Assembly: GCA_936450465.1 (NCBI GenBank)
Contig: OW388297.1
Location: forward strand, 57,404,989 to 57,468,988
Length of the DNA stretch: 64,000 nt
Direction of reading: 5' to 3'
DNA from: Gibbula magus
Lineage: Eukaryota; Mollusca; Gastropoda; Trochida; Trochidae
This document shows, piece by piece, positions 49,885 to 62,995 of this stretch. The position numbers were made by a program, and so were the translations under genes. Below the pieces are notes generated by a model. The model was not told where the DNA came from, searched no databases, and saw only the letters and a program-made list of their open reading frames with translations. Position 1 is the stretch's first letter; each line of letters begins with the position of its first letter.

Positions 49885-51742
49885 CATTGTCCCCCGCCGC
49901 CGCGAAGCGCGGAGCCGGGGACATAGTATTCAGCTCCGTACGTCCGTCCGTACTACGTCCTTCCGTCCCGCTTCTTGTTAGCGCAATATCTAATGAACCG
50001 CTGAACATAGAATCTTAAAACTTGGTACCAGTCTTCATCTGGGGAATTCGCAGACCTGAAAAGTTTTTGGTGACCTTGACCTCATTTTCAAGGTCACGGC
50101 GAGACTTTGACCAGTTTTGAAAATGTTGTTAGCGCGATACCTAATGAACCGCTCAACCTAGAATCTTCAAACTTGGTACCAGTCTTCATCTGGGGAATAC
50201 GCAGACCTGAAAAGTTTTCAGTGACCTTTACCTCATTTTCAAGGTCACGGCGAGACTTTGACCAGTTTTGAAAATGTTAGCGCGATATCTAATGATCCTC
50301 TCAACCTAGAATCTTCAAACTTGGTACCAGTCTTCACCTGGAGAATACGCAGACCTGAAAAGTTTTTAGTGACCTGACCTCATTTTCAAGGTTACGGCGA
50401 GACTTTGACCAGTTTTGAAAATGTTGTTAGCGCGATATCTTATGAACTGCTCAACCTAGAATCTTCAAACTTGGTACCAGTCTTCATCTGGGGAATATGC
50501 AGACCTGAAAAGTTTTCAGTGACCTTTACCTCATTTTCAAGGTCACGGCGAGACTTTGACCAGTTTTGAAAATGTTGTTAGCGCGATATCTAATGAACCT
50601 CTCAACCTAGAATCTTCAAACTTGGTACCAGTCTTCATCTGGGGGATACGCAGACCTGAAAAGTTTTTGGTGACCATGACCTCCTTTTTAAGGTCACGGC
50701 GAGACTTTGACCAGTTTTCAAAATGTTGTTAGCGCGATACCTAATGAACCGCTCAACCTAGAATCTTCAAACTTGGTACCAGTCTTCATCTGGAGAATAC
50801 GCAGACCTGAAAAGTTTTTGGTGACCTGACCTCATTTTCAAGGTCACGGCGAGACTTTGACCAGTTTTGAAAATGTTGTTAGCGCGATATCTAATGATCC
50901 TATCATCCTAGAATCTTCAAACTTGGTACCAGTCTTCATCTGGAGAATACGCAGACCTGAAAAGTTTTTGGTGACCTGACCTCATTTTCAAGGTCACGGC
51001 GAGACTTTGACCAGTTTTGAAAATGTTGTTAGCGCGATATCTAATGAACTGCAACCTAGAATCTTCAAACTTTGTACCAGTCTTCATCTGGAGAATACGC
51101 AGACCTGTAAAGTTTTTGGTGACCTTGACCTCATTTTCAAGGTCACTGCGAGACTTTGACCAGTTTTGAAAATGTTGTTAGCACGATATCTCATGAACCC
51201 TTCGACATAGAGTCTTCAAACTTGGTACCAGTGCTCATCTGGGGAATACATAGACCTGAAAAGTTTTTGGTGACCTTGACCTCATTTTCAAGGTCAGGGC
51301 GAGACTTTGACCAGTTTAGAAAATGTTGTTTGTGCGATTCCTCATGAAGCGCTAGAACTATTGGTTTTAAAGTTAGTATCAGTCTTCATTTGGGGAATAT
51401 CCAGATACCAGTCGATTTGGTTGACCTTGAAATTATTTATCACTACAAGACTGATTGTCAAATGTTGTTAGCACGATATCTCGTGAACTGCTGTACCTAG
51501 AGTCTTCAAATTTGGTACCGGTCTTCATTTGGGGAATACGCAGACACCAGTCGATTTGGGTGACCTTGACCCCGTTTTCAAGGTCACTACACGACTTTGA
51601 CCATTTAAAAAATTTTGCCCGGTATATCAATAATTGAATCAAACATGTAAATGTCACTACTCGGTACAAGCTGTGTGTCCATTCTTTTAGCTCATTTCTT
51701 AATTGCGGCGGGGGACATGGTCACGTTTGTGACAATTACTTG
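49885..51742 (+). mobile_element. HINE-like family D element with ~11 core units
   Basis: The head TGTCCCCCGCCGCCGCGAAG + CGCGGAGCCGGGGACATAG is a strong hairpin, followed by CGTACGTCCGTCCGTACTAC. Tandem ~152-bp units run 49978-51620, each with GTTAGCGCGATATCTAATGA, CTTGGTACCAGTCTTCATCT and GACCTGAAAAGTTTTTGGTG, then a GGTCACGGCGAGACTTTGAC end. The tail is GCGGCGGGGGACATGGTCAC + GTTTGTGACAATTACTTGTT. Subterminal inverted repeats (GTCCCCCGCCG / CGGCGGGGGAC) and the 3' palindrome GTCACGTTTGTGAC match the family A plan. Confidence 0.75.
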
Positions 51743-52394
51743 TTTTGAATGCATCAGCACAGAGTTATTTGTCTTTCAAAAATAAATATTCATGTGACTC
51801 CTCACTAAATTACTCCATTTACAAACAAAAAATTAATTTGAGATTGATGTTTTGTATGCTAATTATGAAATGTACAAATAGGCAGTTTGTGTATGCCTTT
51901 AATTCATATATTAATTTGCAGCTCACACAATCTAAAGGGAGTTATATGCTTCAGTGTTTGTCATTATAAATATATTGTGCCTTCAAACTGTCTTTTGTTC
52001 AGTCTGATTAAAATTGACCCTATTAAGAGGAATAATATTTGCAAAATAGTGCATCTACCGGTATACAATCTGCCTTGATGTATTGTTCTGAGAGGCTCTT
52101 GAGGACGACCCGTACAGGCATGGATTGTTCATAAGTATTGTTTTTAAGTTCATATCTTGGTTGATGCACTATTTTGCAACTTTTTGTCCTCGGAATTCGG
52201 TCAATAGACTGTCTTTGTTTCCAACATTATCTTTTCACGTCCTCAGCAAATGTTGCCAAATTTACTTGTGCCTTTGAACAATGCTTTTACAATCACTTTA
52301 TCACTTCAGTATTATGTTGTCCCATGTTGTCGATGTTGTTCAAATCAAATTATGCACAATATTTATTGGTTAAATTGCTCCGCATTTGTTGTCA

Positions 52395-52850
52395 TTTATT
52401 ATCCCCCTCCACGAACTGGAAGGGGGATATAGGTTTTAGATCCCTCCGTCCCAGATAAAGAGACAGCTTTTCTCTGAACCTGTAATAGTAAGGACAACCA
52501 AATTTGCTTTGTGGTTTGAGGGCATAAATACCTTGATGGAGTTCGAAAATGAGACGCTCACAATTATTTTATCTAGAGTTATTGCTCTTGTTCCATATTT
52601 TTGGACTCTGTTAATGGTATCTCCAAAGGGTACAACTTTTCTCAGAAACTATTTAAGATAGGATAACCAAATTTGGTGTGAGGCTTTAGGGTATAAATAC
52701 TTTGATGGAGCATACTTCTGTTTTTTTCAAAGGGAGTTCAGATAACTTACTCCAGTGCACTAGATTTTGGATATTCAGAAGAAAGTTGCCAGGTTTATTG
52801 GCAACCAATACGGCGGGGGACGATGATGACCATGTATTTTTGTTCTTACA
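52395..52850 (+). mobile_element. HINE-like family E element
   Basis: The head ATTATCCCCCTCCACGAACT + GGAAGGGGGATATAGG is a hairpin, followed by CCCTCCGTCCCAG. Two core units (TTTTCTCAGAAACTATTTAA; CTTTGATGGAG) lead to ACGGCGGGGGACGATGATGA near the 3' end. Bases 51743-52394 and 52851-53660 hold no recognisable gene or repeat. Confidence 0.5.
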
Positions 52851-53665
52851 TCCTGACATCCTTACATTTTACTTTGATGATTTTTGCTCCTTATGTATTG
52901 TTCTTTATCTGTATTGTTCTTAGAATTAACTCTGATTGTGTTATCCAATATACCTACGAATATGACAAAGGAACAAAGCAACTGGTTAAGTGAGATATTT
53001 TTTCATAAGGCAAAACTGCTGACAATGTTGAATCTTAAATACAGCAATAAAGGAGATATATTGATTTAAATATTTAAAACTGGTTTTATTGCAAAAGTGC
53101 ATAATAATGAGCTAGTAAATTATTTTTTTTAAATATTTGCATTTCATATAGCTGAGACTTCTACATTCCAATAAATAATCTAAATTCAAAAAAATGTCTG
53201 AAAATTAAAAATATTTATGAAGATGAAAATGTAAAAGTCAAATATAAATTTATGAGATTGAAAAATTGGTTTTGATGTTTATATTTTGCTATTTATTTGA
53301 AAGTGATATTTTCTCACCCACAAATTCTACAATTGTATTTAATCTCACTCACAAATTCTGCATTTGTATTTGATCAATAAAAATAAGTCCATATGAGTGT
53401 GCCAAATTTTACAATTGACATATTTCTGTACTATTGTTTGCATTTCTTCTGTCAGATATATATTACTTGACGTGTAGTATTACGCTTTCAAACTATGATT
53501 GTAGATGATAAGCTTTTGTTTATGCAATTGCAAAAAGGCTGATTGGTAAAGCATAAAAGTCTCAAAAATATTTATGAGTGAAAGAAATAAAATGGAAATC
53601 GTATGATGTTTTGTAAACTTTCTGAGCTTGTATCCACATATTGTCTCATTTTTAACCATCAGGCC

Positions 53666-54003
53666 TTAAAGGGGCATTAGCACGATTTTTTCGCTCAAAT
53701 AATGTGTTTGAAAAATAATGTCACTAATAGTAAAACATCCTTCTCTCTTCGGAAAATCAAGTTAAAAATGAGTGTATATGGTTCGGTAAAGCCATGGAAA
53801 TCGTTTTTGGTCATTCGAAATAATAAAATGTGTTCATAATAAAATGGCCGCCATGCAATTTTTGCTTTATACTCAACACAAATTGGTTTCTGTAATAAGA
53901 TGTTTTACCCTCTAAAGTAAATATAAATGACATAAACTATCATAATAAATGGGAAATTTGAAAAAAATAAAATTTGCAAAAAACGTGCTACTGCCTCTTT
54001 AAA
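53666..54003 (-). mobile_element. TTAA-flanked MITE, copy 2
   Basis: Inverted relative to copy 1 at 30567. TTAA + AGGGGCATTAGCACG at the left, CGTGCTACTGCCTCT + TTAA at the right. Shares AATAAAATGGCCGCCATGCA and TTCGGAAAATC... with copy 1 and has diverged by perhaps a tenth to a fifth by eye. Confidence 0.8.
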
Positions 54004-54350
54004 GGCTTGATGGGCTTACGGCATGGCATGGAGGGAGGTCCATGCCCTCCCTCGTCTGTAAACACACAGGGTCACAGCCATGAATTTAGTATTTTCCCAC
54101 TCTTTTCAAGAACTAGAAAGAAAGCAACAATGTTCTGTACAGACTACTTTTCTAATATGGATTATAAATTGTAGTTTGGCAGTTTTGGTGACAGGGTCCA
54201 AATGCCGAAAAGATCTATATGGATTATAAATTGTAGATTTCTTAACCATCTGACACCTTCTTCTCGAAATTTTATATTTACAACCTTATGCATGTATTAT
54301 CTAAGACCTGATGAGCTACACAGCCAACGGTTCTATGTTTACATTTACAT
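54004..54350 (+). repeat. HINE-like family C remnant
   Basis: AGGCTTGATGGGCTTACGGC + ATGGCATGGAGGGAGG continues the family C head seen at 57700, cut at its left by the MITE. CCTGATGAGCTACACAGCCA follows at 54306. Bases 54351-55345 show only an AT-rich stretch and an imperfect hairpin at ~55200-55340. Confidence 0.45.
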
Positions 54351-55345
54351 TATTGTTATCACACCAAATGATAATTCAAGCAATAATATTCAGCAATAAA
54401 ATATCAATTATTTGTAAATTTACATACTTATACATCATTGTAAAATATTTAATCATGAAAATATTGTTCATAGTATCATCATATATTGTCTGTCCATTTA
54501 CATGGTTCAAAACAGGATCCATTTATTTTCAGTTGATTTTCAAGCCAAAGTGAAAATCACTACCGCACTTAAATGATTTTGAACATGTTATTCAATCAAA
54601 TGTTTGTTGTCACAAAATATATTGACTTTCTGACTTAGCAAATAATTTTCACATGTCTTTGAGACAAATAAGTATTTGATGTAAATATATGTTAAAGTAT
54701 TCATTGCTTATTTCTCTGTAATTGTTTTAGTGTCTGTAAGTAATTAGTTTTTTCGTTAAGATTTTTAGTATTTAAGAAAATGTATGCGCTTATTTTCATT
54801 CCATGACATTTCATAAAATATTGTCCATTTCTTATTAGATAATTATTTAAATTTTTTCTACATACAGGAAATTGAAAATGAATAATTTCTTTTGAAAATA
54901 ATATATTAAATTATTAATGATGATGTAAAATTTAGAATCACTATTACCACAGAAGATAAGAAGGTAGAAATAATATGCTGTAAAATATGCGAAACTAATT
55001 TTTTGTAATATGGTCCCTGGATGTTTTCCTAGTAGTTTATTACAGACAATTCACGTTCCAATGCTTTTACAACAAGTGACATTTCCTTATTGATTGTGTT
55101 ATTATTTATGGTCTCCTTCATTTGTTTCATGTTTTGCACACTCCAAGCTATCCGCTAATGTTCTTCTGTCCAATAAAATGACACAAAGAAATGTGTTTTA
55201 TTTAATGTCTTCTTTGAGCGGCATTTAGGAAGTTGGAATGATAAGAATTGAGAAAATGATATGGATGACATCTTCTTTATACAATATATGCATATTATGT
55301 ATAAAGAAGTTGTCAGTCATATAATTTTATCGATTCTTATATATA

Positions 55346-56106
55346 ATTATACCCCCGCTACGAAGTAAGCGGGGTATATAGCGGTAATTCCGTCCGTCCG
55401 TCCGTCAATTTTCTCAAAAACCGTCAAAGGTACATCAACCAAACTTTGTACAGTTGTTAACCATGTTCTTCCGATCGCGCACAGATAATTTTCAATTTTC
55501 TGAGATTTAAATTTTTTGTTGTTTCCATGGAAACGTCACTTTTTGGACTTAGTTTTATTGTGTTCAATGGGGACAAGTTTTCCCGGATACTGTTCAACCT
55601 AGGTGAATGAAATTTTGGTTGTGAGTACTCATGACCATACTCTTTATCGAGTTCGAAAACCAGTTCCGAAATATTATTTTTTACGGAGTTATGGCCCTTG
55701 AATCCGAAATTGAACTTTGTACCAAAACAGCTGTGATGTTCCAATTGGGACAAGTTATCTCGGCAACTATTACATCTAGGTGAATGAAATTTTACATGTA
55801 GGTTGTCCAGATGATACTCTTCATCGAGTTCACAGTCCAGTTCCGAAATATTCCTTGAATCTGTAATTGAACTTGGTACAAATTACCGGTGTGATGCTCT
55901 AATGGGAAAAATTAAGTTACCTGAAAAATATTACATCTGGGTGAATGAAATTTTGTAATAACAAAGCCAGTTCCTAAAATTATTTTGGACAATATTATGA
56001 TGCTTGAAGCTGTTTTTTAAACATAGTAACCTTCACATCTATAATTCTCAATGGACCAATAGTGGATGGCGTGGGTATGTGAGCCATGCTCACTTTTTTC
56101 TGGTTT
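55346..56106 (+). mobile_element. Pearl/HINE-like element, family A copy 3 (uninterrupted)
   Basis: The head ATTATACCCCCGCTACGAAG + TAAGCGGGGTATATAGC is followed by TTCCGTCCGTCCGTCCGTC. Two to three core units follow, then GTGGGTATGTGAGCCATGCT + CACTTTTTTCTGGTT. It is close in sequence to the copy at 25796 and lacks the LINE, so it serves as the empty reference. Confidence 0.7.
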
Positions 56107-56184
56107 CTTTTGTGTTTGTATTTTCAAAATTGAAAGAGAAAAAAGACCTGACTAAGGAATGGCTCTAATTAATGTTATTCATAA

Positions 56185-57690
56185 TTAGCAGCTCCGACTT
56201 AGTCAGAGCTGCTATCAGTTTTTGTGCAGTTTCCGTAGCCGCCGCCGCCGCACGCGCGTTTTGTATTCGCTATAACTTTTTTCCTAAAAGGTTTTGAGAA
56301 CTCATACACATAACTTCTTACTTATGCCCCTGGGGAATTTTTTTGACATGTTTATTTTTAAGGTCAAAGGTCAAGGTCACGAGTTCTGAAATTGCTAAAA
56401 AAATCCTTGTAAACACGATAACTTGAAAAATATTTGTACTATCAGGCTCTTATTTGGTGTACATCAACTATGGAGAAAGGCCAAGATTTGAAAAGGTTTT
56501 TGCTAACATCCATCGAAGGTCAAGGTCACAGCGAGGGCACAACTTAAGCATGCTTTTGCGAAAATGTCTTATTTCAACTATTAACACTTTTAATCATTAC
56601 ATGATTGTTATACACAATGAAAAGTGATCACTGATTGTGTGACCTTGAATTTAAAATGTCAAGGTCACGAAATATGGTCAAGGTCACCAGTTCTGAAATT
56701 ACTAAATAACCTTTTCCCAAGAAGGTATTAACACCTCATATACATAGCTTCTTTCTTATAAACCTGGTGGATGATTTTGACATCTTCACATTCAAGGTCA
56801 AAGGTCAAGGTCACAAGTTCTGAAATCGCTAAAGAAATCCTTGTAAACATGATAACTTGAAAAATATTTGTGCTAACAGGCTCTTATTTTGTGTATATCA
56901 ACTATGGATAAAGGACAAGATTTGATAAGGTTTTCGTTAACATCCGTCAAAGGTCAAGGTCACAGTGAGGGCAAGACTTAAACATGCTTTTGCGAAATGT
57001 CTTATTTCAACTATTATCTTTTTGAATCATTACATGATTGTTATACACAATGAAAAGTGATCACTGATTGTGTGACCTTGAATTTTAAAGGTCAAGGTCA
57101 CGAGATAGGGTCAAGGTCACCAGTTCTGAAATCACTAAATAACTTTTTTCCATGAAGGTATCAACATCTCATATATGTAGCCTCTTTCTTATAAATCTCA
57201 GGAATGATTTTGACATGTTCACATTCAAGGTAAAGGTCATGAGTTCTGAAATCACTACAAAAATCCTTGTAAACACGATAACTTCAACAACTTCTGTGCT
57301 ATCAGACCCTTACTTGGTATATATCAACTTTGGAGAAAGACCAAGATTTGAAAAGGTTTTTGCTAAAATCTTTCAAAGGTCAAGGTCACAGCAAGTTCAC
57401 AAATTAAGTGTGCTATTGTGAATATGCCTTATGCTAACAATGAACACTTTGAGTCATTGCCTGATTGTTATACACAATGAAAAGAATTCATTGATGGTGT
57501 GACCTTGAAGGTCAAAGTTCAAGGTCATGAGATATTGGTTAAGGCCGTGTTAATCTGTTGATCCAATTTTGAAATCAGAAATAGGTTTTAAGAACAAAGT
57601 TGTAAAAAGTGACCCCAGTGATGATTCAACTTGTTAGAATAACTTGAATAATGAAAAAAAAATTGTCAAAAGAAATTCCCTTTCTAGCTC
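56185..57690 (+). mobile_element. HINE-like family B element (uninterrupted)
   Basis: The head TAGCAGCTCCGACTTAGTCA + GAGCTGCTATCAG is a hairpin, followed by GTAGCCGCCGCCGCCGCAC. About five core units contain AAGGTCAAAGGTCAAGGTCA, TCAACTATGGAGAAAGG and TTACATGATTGTTATACACA. It abuts the family C head at 57687. Confidence 0.65.
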
Positions 57691-60600
57691 ATCTGGCCTG
57701 AAAGGCCCGATGGGCTTATGGCATGGGATGGCGTCCGTCCATCCGTCCGTCCGTCCGTAAACTTTTCGCTTTTTCGACTTCTTCTCCAGAACCAATGACT
57801 CCAGAGAGCTGAAATTTAATGTACAGACTCCTTGGCTGAAGGGGATACTAAATTGTAAATTTGGTGACCCTGTGACCCCAAATGTGGGTCACAGGGGTCA
57901 TAACCTTAAAAGCTATTTTCATCTTCTTCTCCAGAACCAATGACTCCAGAGAGCTGAAATTTTATGTACAGACTCCTTGGCTGAAAGGGATTCTAAATTG
58001 TAGATTTGGTGACCTTGTGACCCCAAGTGTGGCTCACAGGGGTCATTACCTAAAAAAAACTATTTTCATCTTCTACTCCAGTCCCAATGAACGTAGAGAG
58101 CTGAAATTTTATGTACATACTCCTTGACTGAAGGGGATTCTAAATTGTAAATTTGGTGACAGTGAGACCCCAAATTTTGGGTCACAGAGGCAATGACCTA
58201 AAATGCTATTTTCATCTTCATCTCCAGTCCCAATGGCTCTAGCGAGCTGAAATTTTATGTACAGACTCCTTGGCTGTAAGGGATTCTAAATTGTAAATTT
58301 GGTGAGTCTGTGACCCCAAATATGGGTCACAGGGATCATAACCTAAAAGCCTATTTCAGTTTACAGCATCTTTCTGAGATTATATGTGCACTTCAATCAG
58401 TAAGTAGGTAAGGGAGGTAATTTTAAAGAAAACAGCTGAGTTAAAGGCATTTCATCTTTCTGATGTGAGAGTTCTAACATGTGCTTTGAGAATATAATAT
58501 GTCTGATGAAAAAGAGATATTTAGAATTAAAAACTTAGAATTGGAGGTCTAACAAAAATTATAAGTCATATTTTATCTTTGTCTCACATTTCACATATGA
58601 GTAATTATTTGTATTTTGCAAGTGAATTTGCTGATAAAGGTACACAAGTCTAAAAGTATTCTAAAGACTTAAAGGTACATCCATTGTGTTGTTGGTGGTC
58701 AAATATGACAGACGTTATAAATGGTCTTATTTTATCGAGAAATACCAACTGTTACCGAAAACAATCATTTCAATGATACTCGACTTAGTATATTGACGAT
58801 ATGAAGGTAAAAGTAGTGATTTCTGATCGAAAACCGGACAATGCATCACGTGTGGCGCGCGCCAATGAGTCAAACGTAATTTTGGAATCTTATTTACACC
58901 AGACAAAATAACAAATTTGGATTAATAATGTTCAATAGGTCATATATCTACTGTGCATGTAAATAGGACGTTCACTTTCGGTTTCTACACATGCATAATG
59001 ATGTTACTCAATTTTAATTGGAAAATAGTAATTATGATATGTCTGGCGATTGGGGATGAATATGCAAGCTAAGGGAATTTATTTGTATTGTAAACAGCAC
59101 ATATGGTGTGTTGGAACGTATTAAAACCAAATAAAATTTTATGAAACACAATGATGGATGCACCTTTAATACAGAATCTTTTATTAAATCTAATATTATG
59201 TTCTTTGTAATTTAAGAGTAAATAATGGAGTTTTTTAATATCTCATGATATTGTGTAATTATTTGGAGAATTAATTAATTAATTAATGAGAATTTCCAGT
59301 ACGAGTCAATTTGGTATACCTTATTTATATCATATTTTATACTTTATAACTGATTTAGTTTTCTATTAACTTTGCAGTTAATTTTATTCAATAGGAACAA
59401 GAAATGAGAAAGATGTCTACATCATGGACATGTTTAATGTGAATCTATTTGAAATGAGAACTATTGAATACCCTTTGAAGGAATAACTTGAAGAGGAATT
59501 AACATTTATCATTTTACATGAGATATGTGAACTGAATATGACTAGTGATGACTGGTGATAACATAGGACTATAAAAGAAGTAGTAGTCTTACACTCAGAC
59601 TATGAAAAAAGTATTTATTCTGAAAATATCACCATTTTATTAAATATTGAAAAGGAGACTGTAAGAAATGGTATTTTCATAGCTGAAAAAAGTCTCCCTT
59701 TCAGTCTCCTTTTAATTTTTTTTTTTTTACAGTCTAAGTGTTAGACTAAAGAAGTAGCTATATGAGATTGTGACATCACACCTATTTTCATCATCTTCTC
59801 CAGTACAGAAAAATAATTAATTGTAGGAAAAACTGCATCTAACATATAAATTTTACTGGCTGTGAGTCCAGTGTCTGCATGTTATGTAATTGCATTGTGT
59901 TGACCTCTTCCTGGCAGAAGAATGAAAACTGATAGTTACACAGAGGTTTCAGGTTACTTCAAACTTCAGCACTGTGTTATCATAGACTGTGCGTGAGACT
60001 GCTTTAGTCTTCCACTGACTCTAAAAAAGAATTTATTCATAGAATATCACCATTTTATCAAATATTGAAAAGGAGCCTATAAGAAATGGTGAAAAAGAAT
60101 TTACTAAAAAAAATTCACCAATTTATTAAGTATTGAAATGGGATGTTCAAAAACTGAGGCTCCTATTCATTATGTAATAAATGTTGGTATTGCCATAATG
60201 CAATTAAGAATTAAAACAATATAATGCAAACGTGTATGATATTCATAACGAATGTTGATTTATGTGTAACCAATTTTGATAATAATTAGCAGGGGTCATG
60301 ACCTAAAAAGGTTTTTTTCATTTTCTTCTACAGCCCCAGGCCATTATTGCAATAGCTGACAGTGGTGAATTGTATGCAAAGAATTGTACCCGGTATATTC
60401 ATTATTATATAATGTGTGTACGATCTTAAAAAATAGTATGATCTCTCCACCACATTATTATATGTTTGATACCAGCAATTTATTTCCAAGCTTTGTGTTG
60501 CTCTTTCAACACATATATATAGCAGATTGGCAAAGTTATGGTAACAAAATATTTTTAAATTGTTTTAATCGTTTTACTACCTAGATTCTTATTACTACAT

Positions 60601-60787
60601 TCCATTATCTGACCATTGCTATAAAGCCCACTCCATAACATACCCCACTTATTATCTCCTGATGAGCTACAGAGGCCATGGCTCTATTTTTATTTATGTT
60701 GAGGAGAAGGCGGAACAGGGAAAGGCGAGACCCAAAGTTTTGGAGCTGCTCTGCTTTTGCGGTGTCCCGCAAACGCTATTCTAGTTC
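57687..60787 (+). mobile_element. HINE-like family C element with nested MITE
   Basis: The head AGCTCATCTGGCCTGAAAGG + CCCGATGGGCTTATGG is a hairpin, followed by GTCCGTCCATCCGTCCGTCC. Four ~125-bp core units at 57780-58340 repeat CTTCTCCAGAACCAATGACT and GAGCTGAAATTTTATGTACA. The tail TTTTGCGGTGTCCCGCAAAC + GCTATTCTAGTT contains a palindrome. A TTAA MITE lies inside. The region 59200-60290 between core and tail is AT-rich with short internal repeats (CACCATTTTATTAAATATTG). Confidence 0.55.
58669..59169. mobile_element. TTAA-flanked MITE, second family
   Basis: TTAA + AGGTACATCCATTGTGTT at the left and AACACAATGATGGATGCACC + TTTAA at the right, 501 bp, non-coding. Same TTAA target preference as the 30.6-kb MITE but unrelated TIR. 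Confidence 0.75.
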
Positions 60788-60834
60788 ATCCTGCAGTACT
60801 GAAGTGCATAACATTTGCCCCGCTAGGGGCACGG

Positions 60835-61076
60835 GAACTTTGTCTGCAGTAGAGAACTGTTCTACACGCAGTAAGGTTTGGGTGCAATGCTACACTGAAT
60901 TTCAGTGCAGTACCACCCATGGTTCGCTAGTTCAAGCCGATCTCGCAGGTTTCACTGCAATGCATAGCCACATGGTGTTGCGGGCTTTCTCCTTGCCATA
61001 ATACAAGCAGTTGTGATGTAAGTGAAATACTCTTGAAAGCAGCATTAAACCCCAAATCACCTCACCTCTGACCTGA
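60835..61076 (+). repeat. SINE copy 4
   Basis: ACTTTGTCTGCAGTAGAGAA + CTGTTCTACACGCAGTAAGG, body with GCAATGCTACACTGAATTTC, end CCCCAAATCACCTCACCTC followed by more ACCTC units. Closest to the 32-kb copy. Confidence 0.75.
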
Positions 61077-61324
61077 CCTCACCTCATAATCTTGCTAAGG
61101 TTGACCTTACCTACCATTCTCTTAACTCAAACTGAGGCTACCTTAGTGACTAAGTTCACCTATTTCATTTTGAGATGAGGCCCGGACAGTTATCAATCAT
61201 GTAGAAATTCATGTCATTTAGACGTTGAACTAACATATCATAGGTATATTTGGGATCATGCTTTCTGCAATAGTACACATTCTTGTACTTGTTCAGGACG
61301 AGTCCCTTGTAGGATTAGAGGTCA

Positions 61325-61410
61325 CAGTGGCCAAATGGTTGAGCTGTTGGTACAGTCAGTGCTGGTGATTGGTCCCTGACCTGAGGGTCTGGGTTTGAAT
61401 TCTACAAGAT
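61325..61410 (+). repeat. tRNA-like SINE head
   Basis: CAGTGGCCAAATGGTTGAGC resembles an A box and GGGTTTGAATTCTAC a B box. A short non-coding tail follows. Not a functional tRNA (no pairing acceptor stem). Bases 61411-61845 show nothing else. Confidence 0.4.
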
Positions 61411-61845
61411 ACTCGTCCCCAAAAAATACAAGATTTTGTACTACACAACTGTAATGATACCTTCCATCAAGGATTTAGATAGAATCGATCTAAATGTGAG
61501 CTTCCACAGATCTTGTCTTATATGGACGTATGGGACATATGCAATTACAACTAGTTTTAACTAGATTGAGGTAGTACGTATCTGAAGTAACTACTTGCCT
61601 AGGCAGCCAGTTGCAAAAATGAATAACACACATTTGGAGGGTTTGCCTGATATATGCTGCACATTGAAGGGTTTGCCTGATATAGGCAAGGGACGGTTGC
61701 TTTCTCAGACAAGAAGTCATGCCACCAACAGAGTCCTTTTAAGAAACAATCTTTTGAGTTAATCAAGGTATAGCCTGTGATATGTTATTGGTATTATCAC
61801 AAGAGATTAAAGCATACAATCATTTTCCAAGGGGAGGCAATGTGA

Positions 61846-62520
61846 TAGTATAGTAAAATATTAATGGCAATGTAATAGTACAGTACAATATAAATGGCAA
61901 CATGATAGTATAGTAAAATATTAATGGCAACGTGATAGTACAGTACCATGTGAATGGCAACATGATAGTACAGTACAATATGAAAGGCAAAATGATAGTA
62001 CAGCACAATGTGAAGGGCAACATGAGAGTACAGTACAATATGAATGGCAAAATGATAGTACAGCACAATATGAAAGGCAAAATGATAGTACAGCACAATG
62101 TGAAGGGCAACATGAGAGTACAGTACAATATGAATGGCAACATGATAGTACAGTACAATATGAATGGCAACATGATAGTACAGTACAATATGAATGGCAA
62201 AATGATAGTACAGCACAATATGAAAGGCAAAATGATAGTACAGCACAATCTGAAGGGCAACATGAGAGTACAGTACAATATGAATGGCAACATGATAGTA
62301 CAGCACAATGTGAATGACAACATGATGGCAGCACAATGTGAATGACAACATGATGGCAGCACAATGTGAATGGCAACATGATAGTAGAGCAAAATGTGAA
62401 TGGCAACATGATAGTACAATACGATATGAATGGCAACGTGATAAAACAGTACAATATGAATGGCAACGTGGTAGTACAGTACAATATGAATGTCAAAATG
62501 ATAGTATAGTACAATATAAT
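61846..62520. repeat. 30-bp minisatellite, ~22 units
   Basis: Consensus AATGGCAACATGATAGTACA + GTACAATATG. Again a multiple of three, giving open frames on both strands with a monotonous repeat peptide. A larger ~180-bp period is visible (AAATGATAGTACAGCACAAT blocks). Not considered coding. Confidence 0.9.
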
Positions 62521-62614
62521 GAATCGTAGTATAATCATATACTATCTTGAAATAGTAACGTTTTAATAAATATTGATAGGTTATGTGACAAAATGGTGAG
62601 AATAGAATCATAGT

Positions 62615-62995
62615 ATAACAAGTAATTGTCACAAACGTGACCATGTCCCTCGCTGCAATTAAGAAATGAGCTAAAAGAATGGACACACAGCTTGTACCGA
62701 GTAGTGACATTTACATGTTTGATTCAATTATTGTTATATCGGGCAAAAATTTGTAAATGGTCAAAGTCTTGTAGTGACCTTGAAAACGGGGTCAAGGTCA
62801 CCCAAATCGACTGGTGTCTGCGTATTCCCCAAATGAAGACAGGTACTAAATTTAAAACCAATAGTTCTAGCGGTTCATGAGGAATCGCACTAACAACATT
62901 TTCAAAACTGGTCAAAGTCTCGCTGTGACCTTGAACATGAGGTCAAGGTCACCGAAAACTTTTCAGGTCTGCGTATGCCCCAGATGAAGATTGGT
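62615..62995 (-). mobile_element. Family D tail and core, inverted
   Basis: Reverse complement of the family D 3' end (AAGTAATTGTCACAAACGTG + ACCATGTCCCTCGC) and of its last two to three core units (GACCTTGAAAACGGGGTCAA). It is directly continuous with the family F core at 63000. Confidence 0.7.

Noticed and set aside
61797..62710. Open frames of 184-296 codons with hydrophobic repeats, minus strand
   Set aside because: Product of the 30-bp minisatellite; three frames are open at once, which is not a coding signature.
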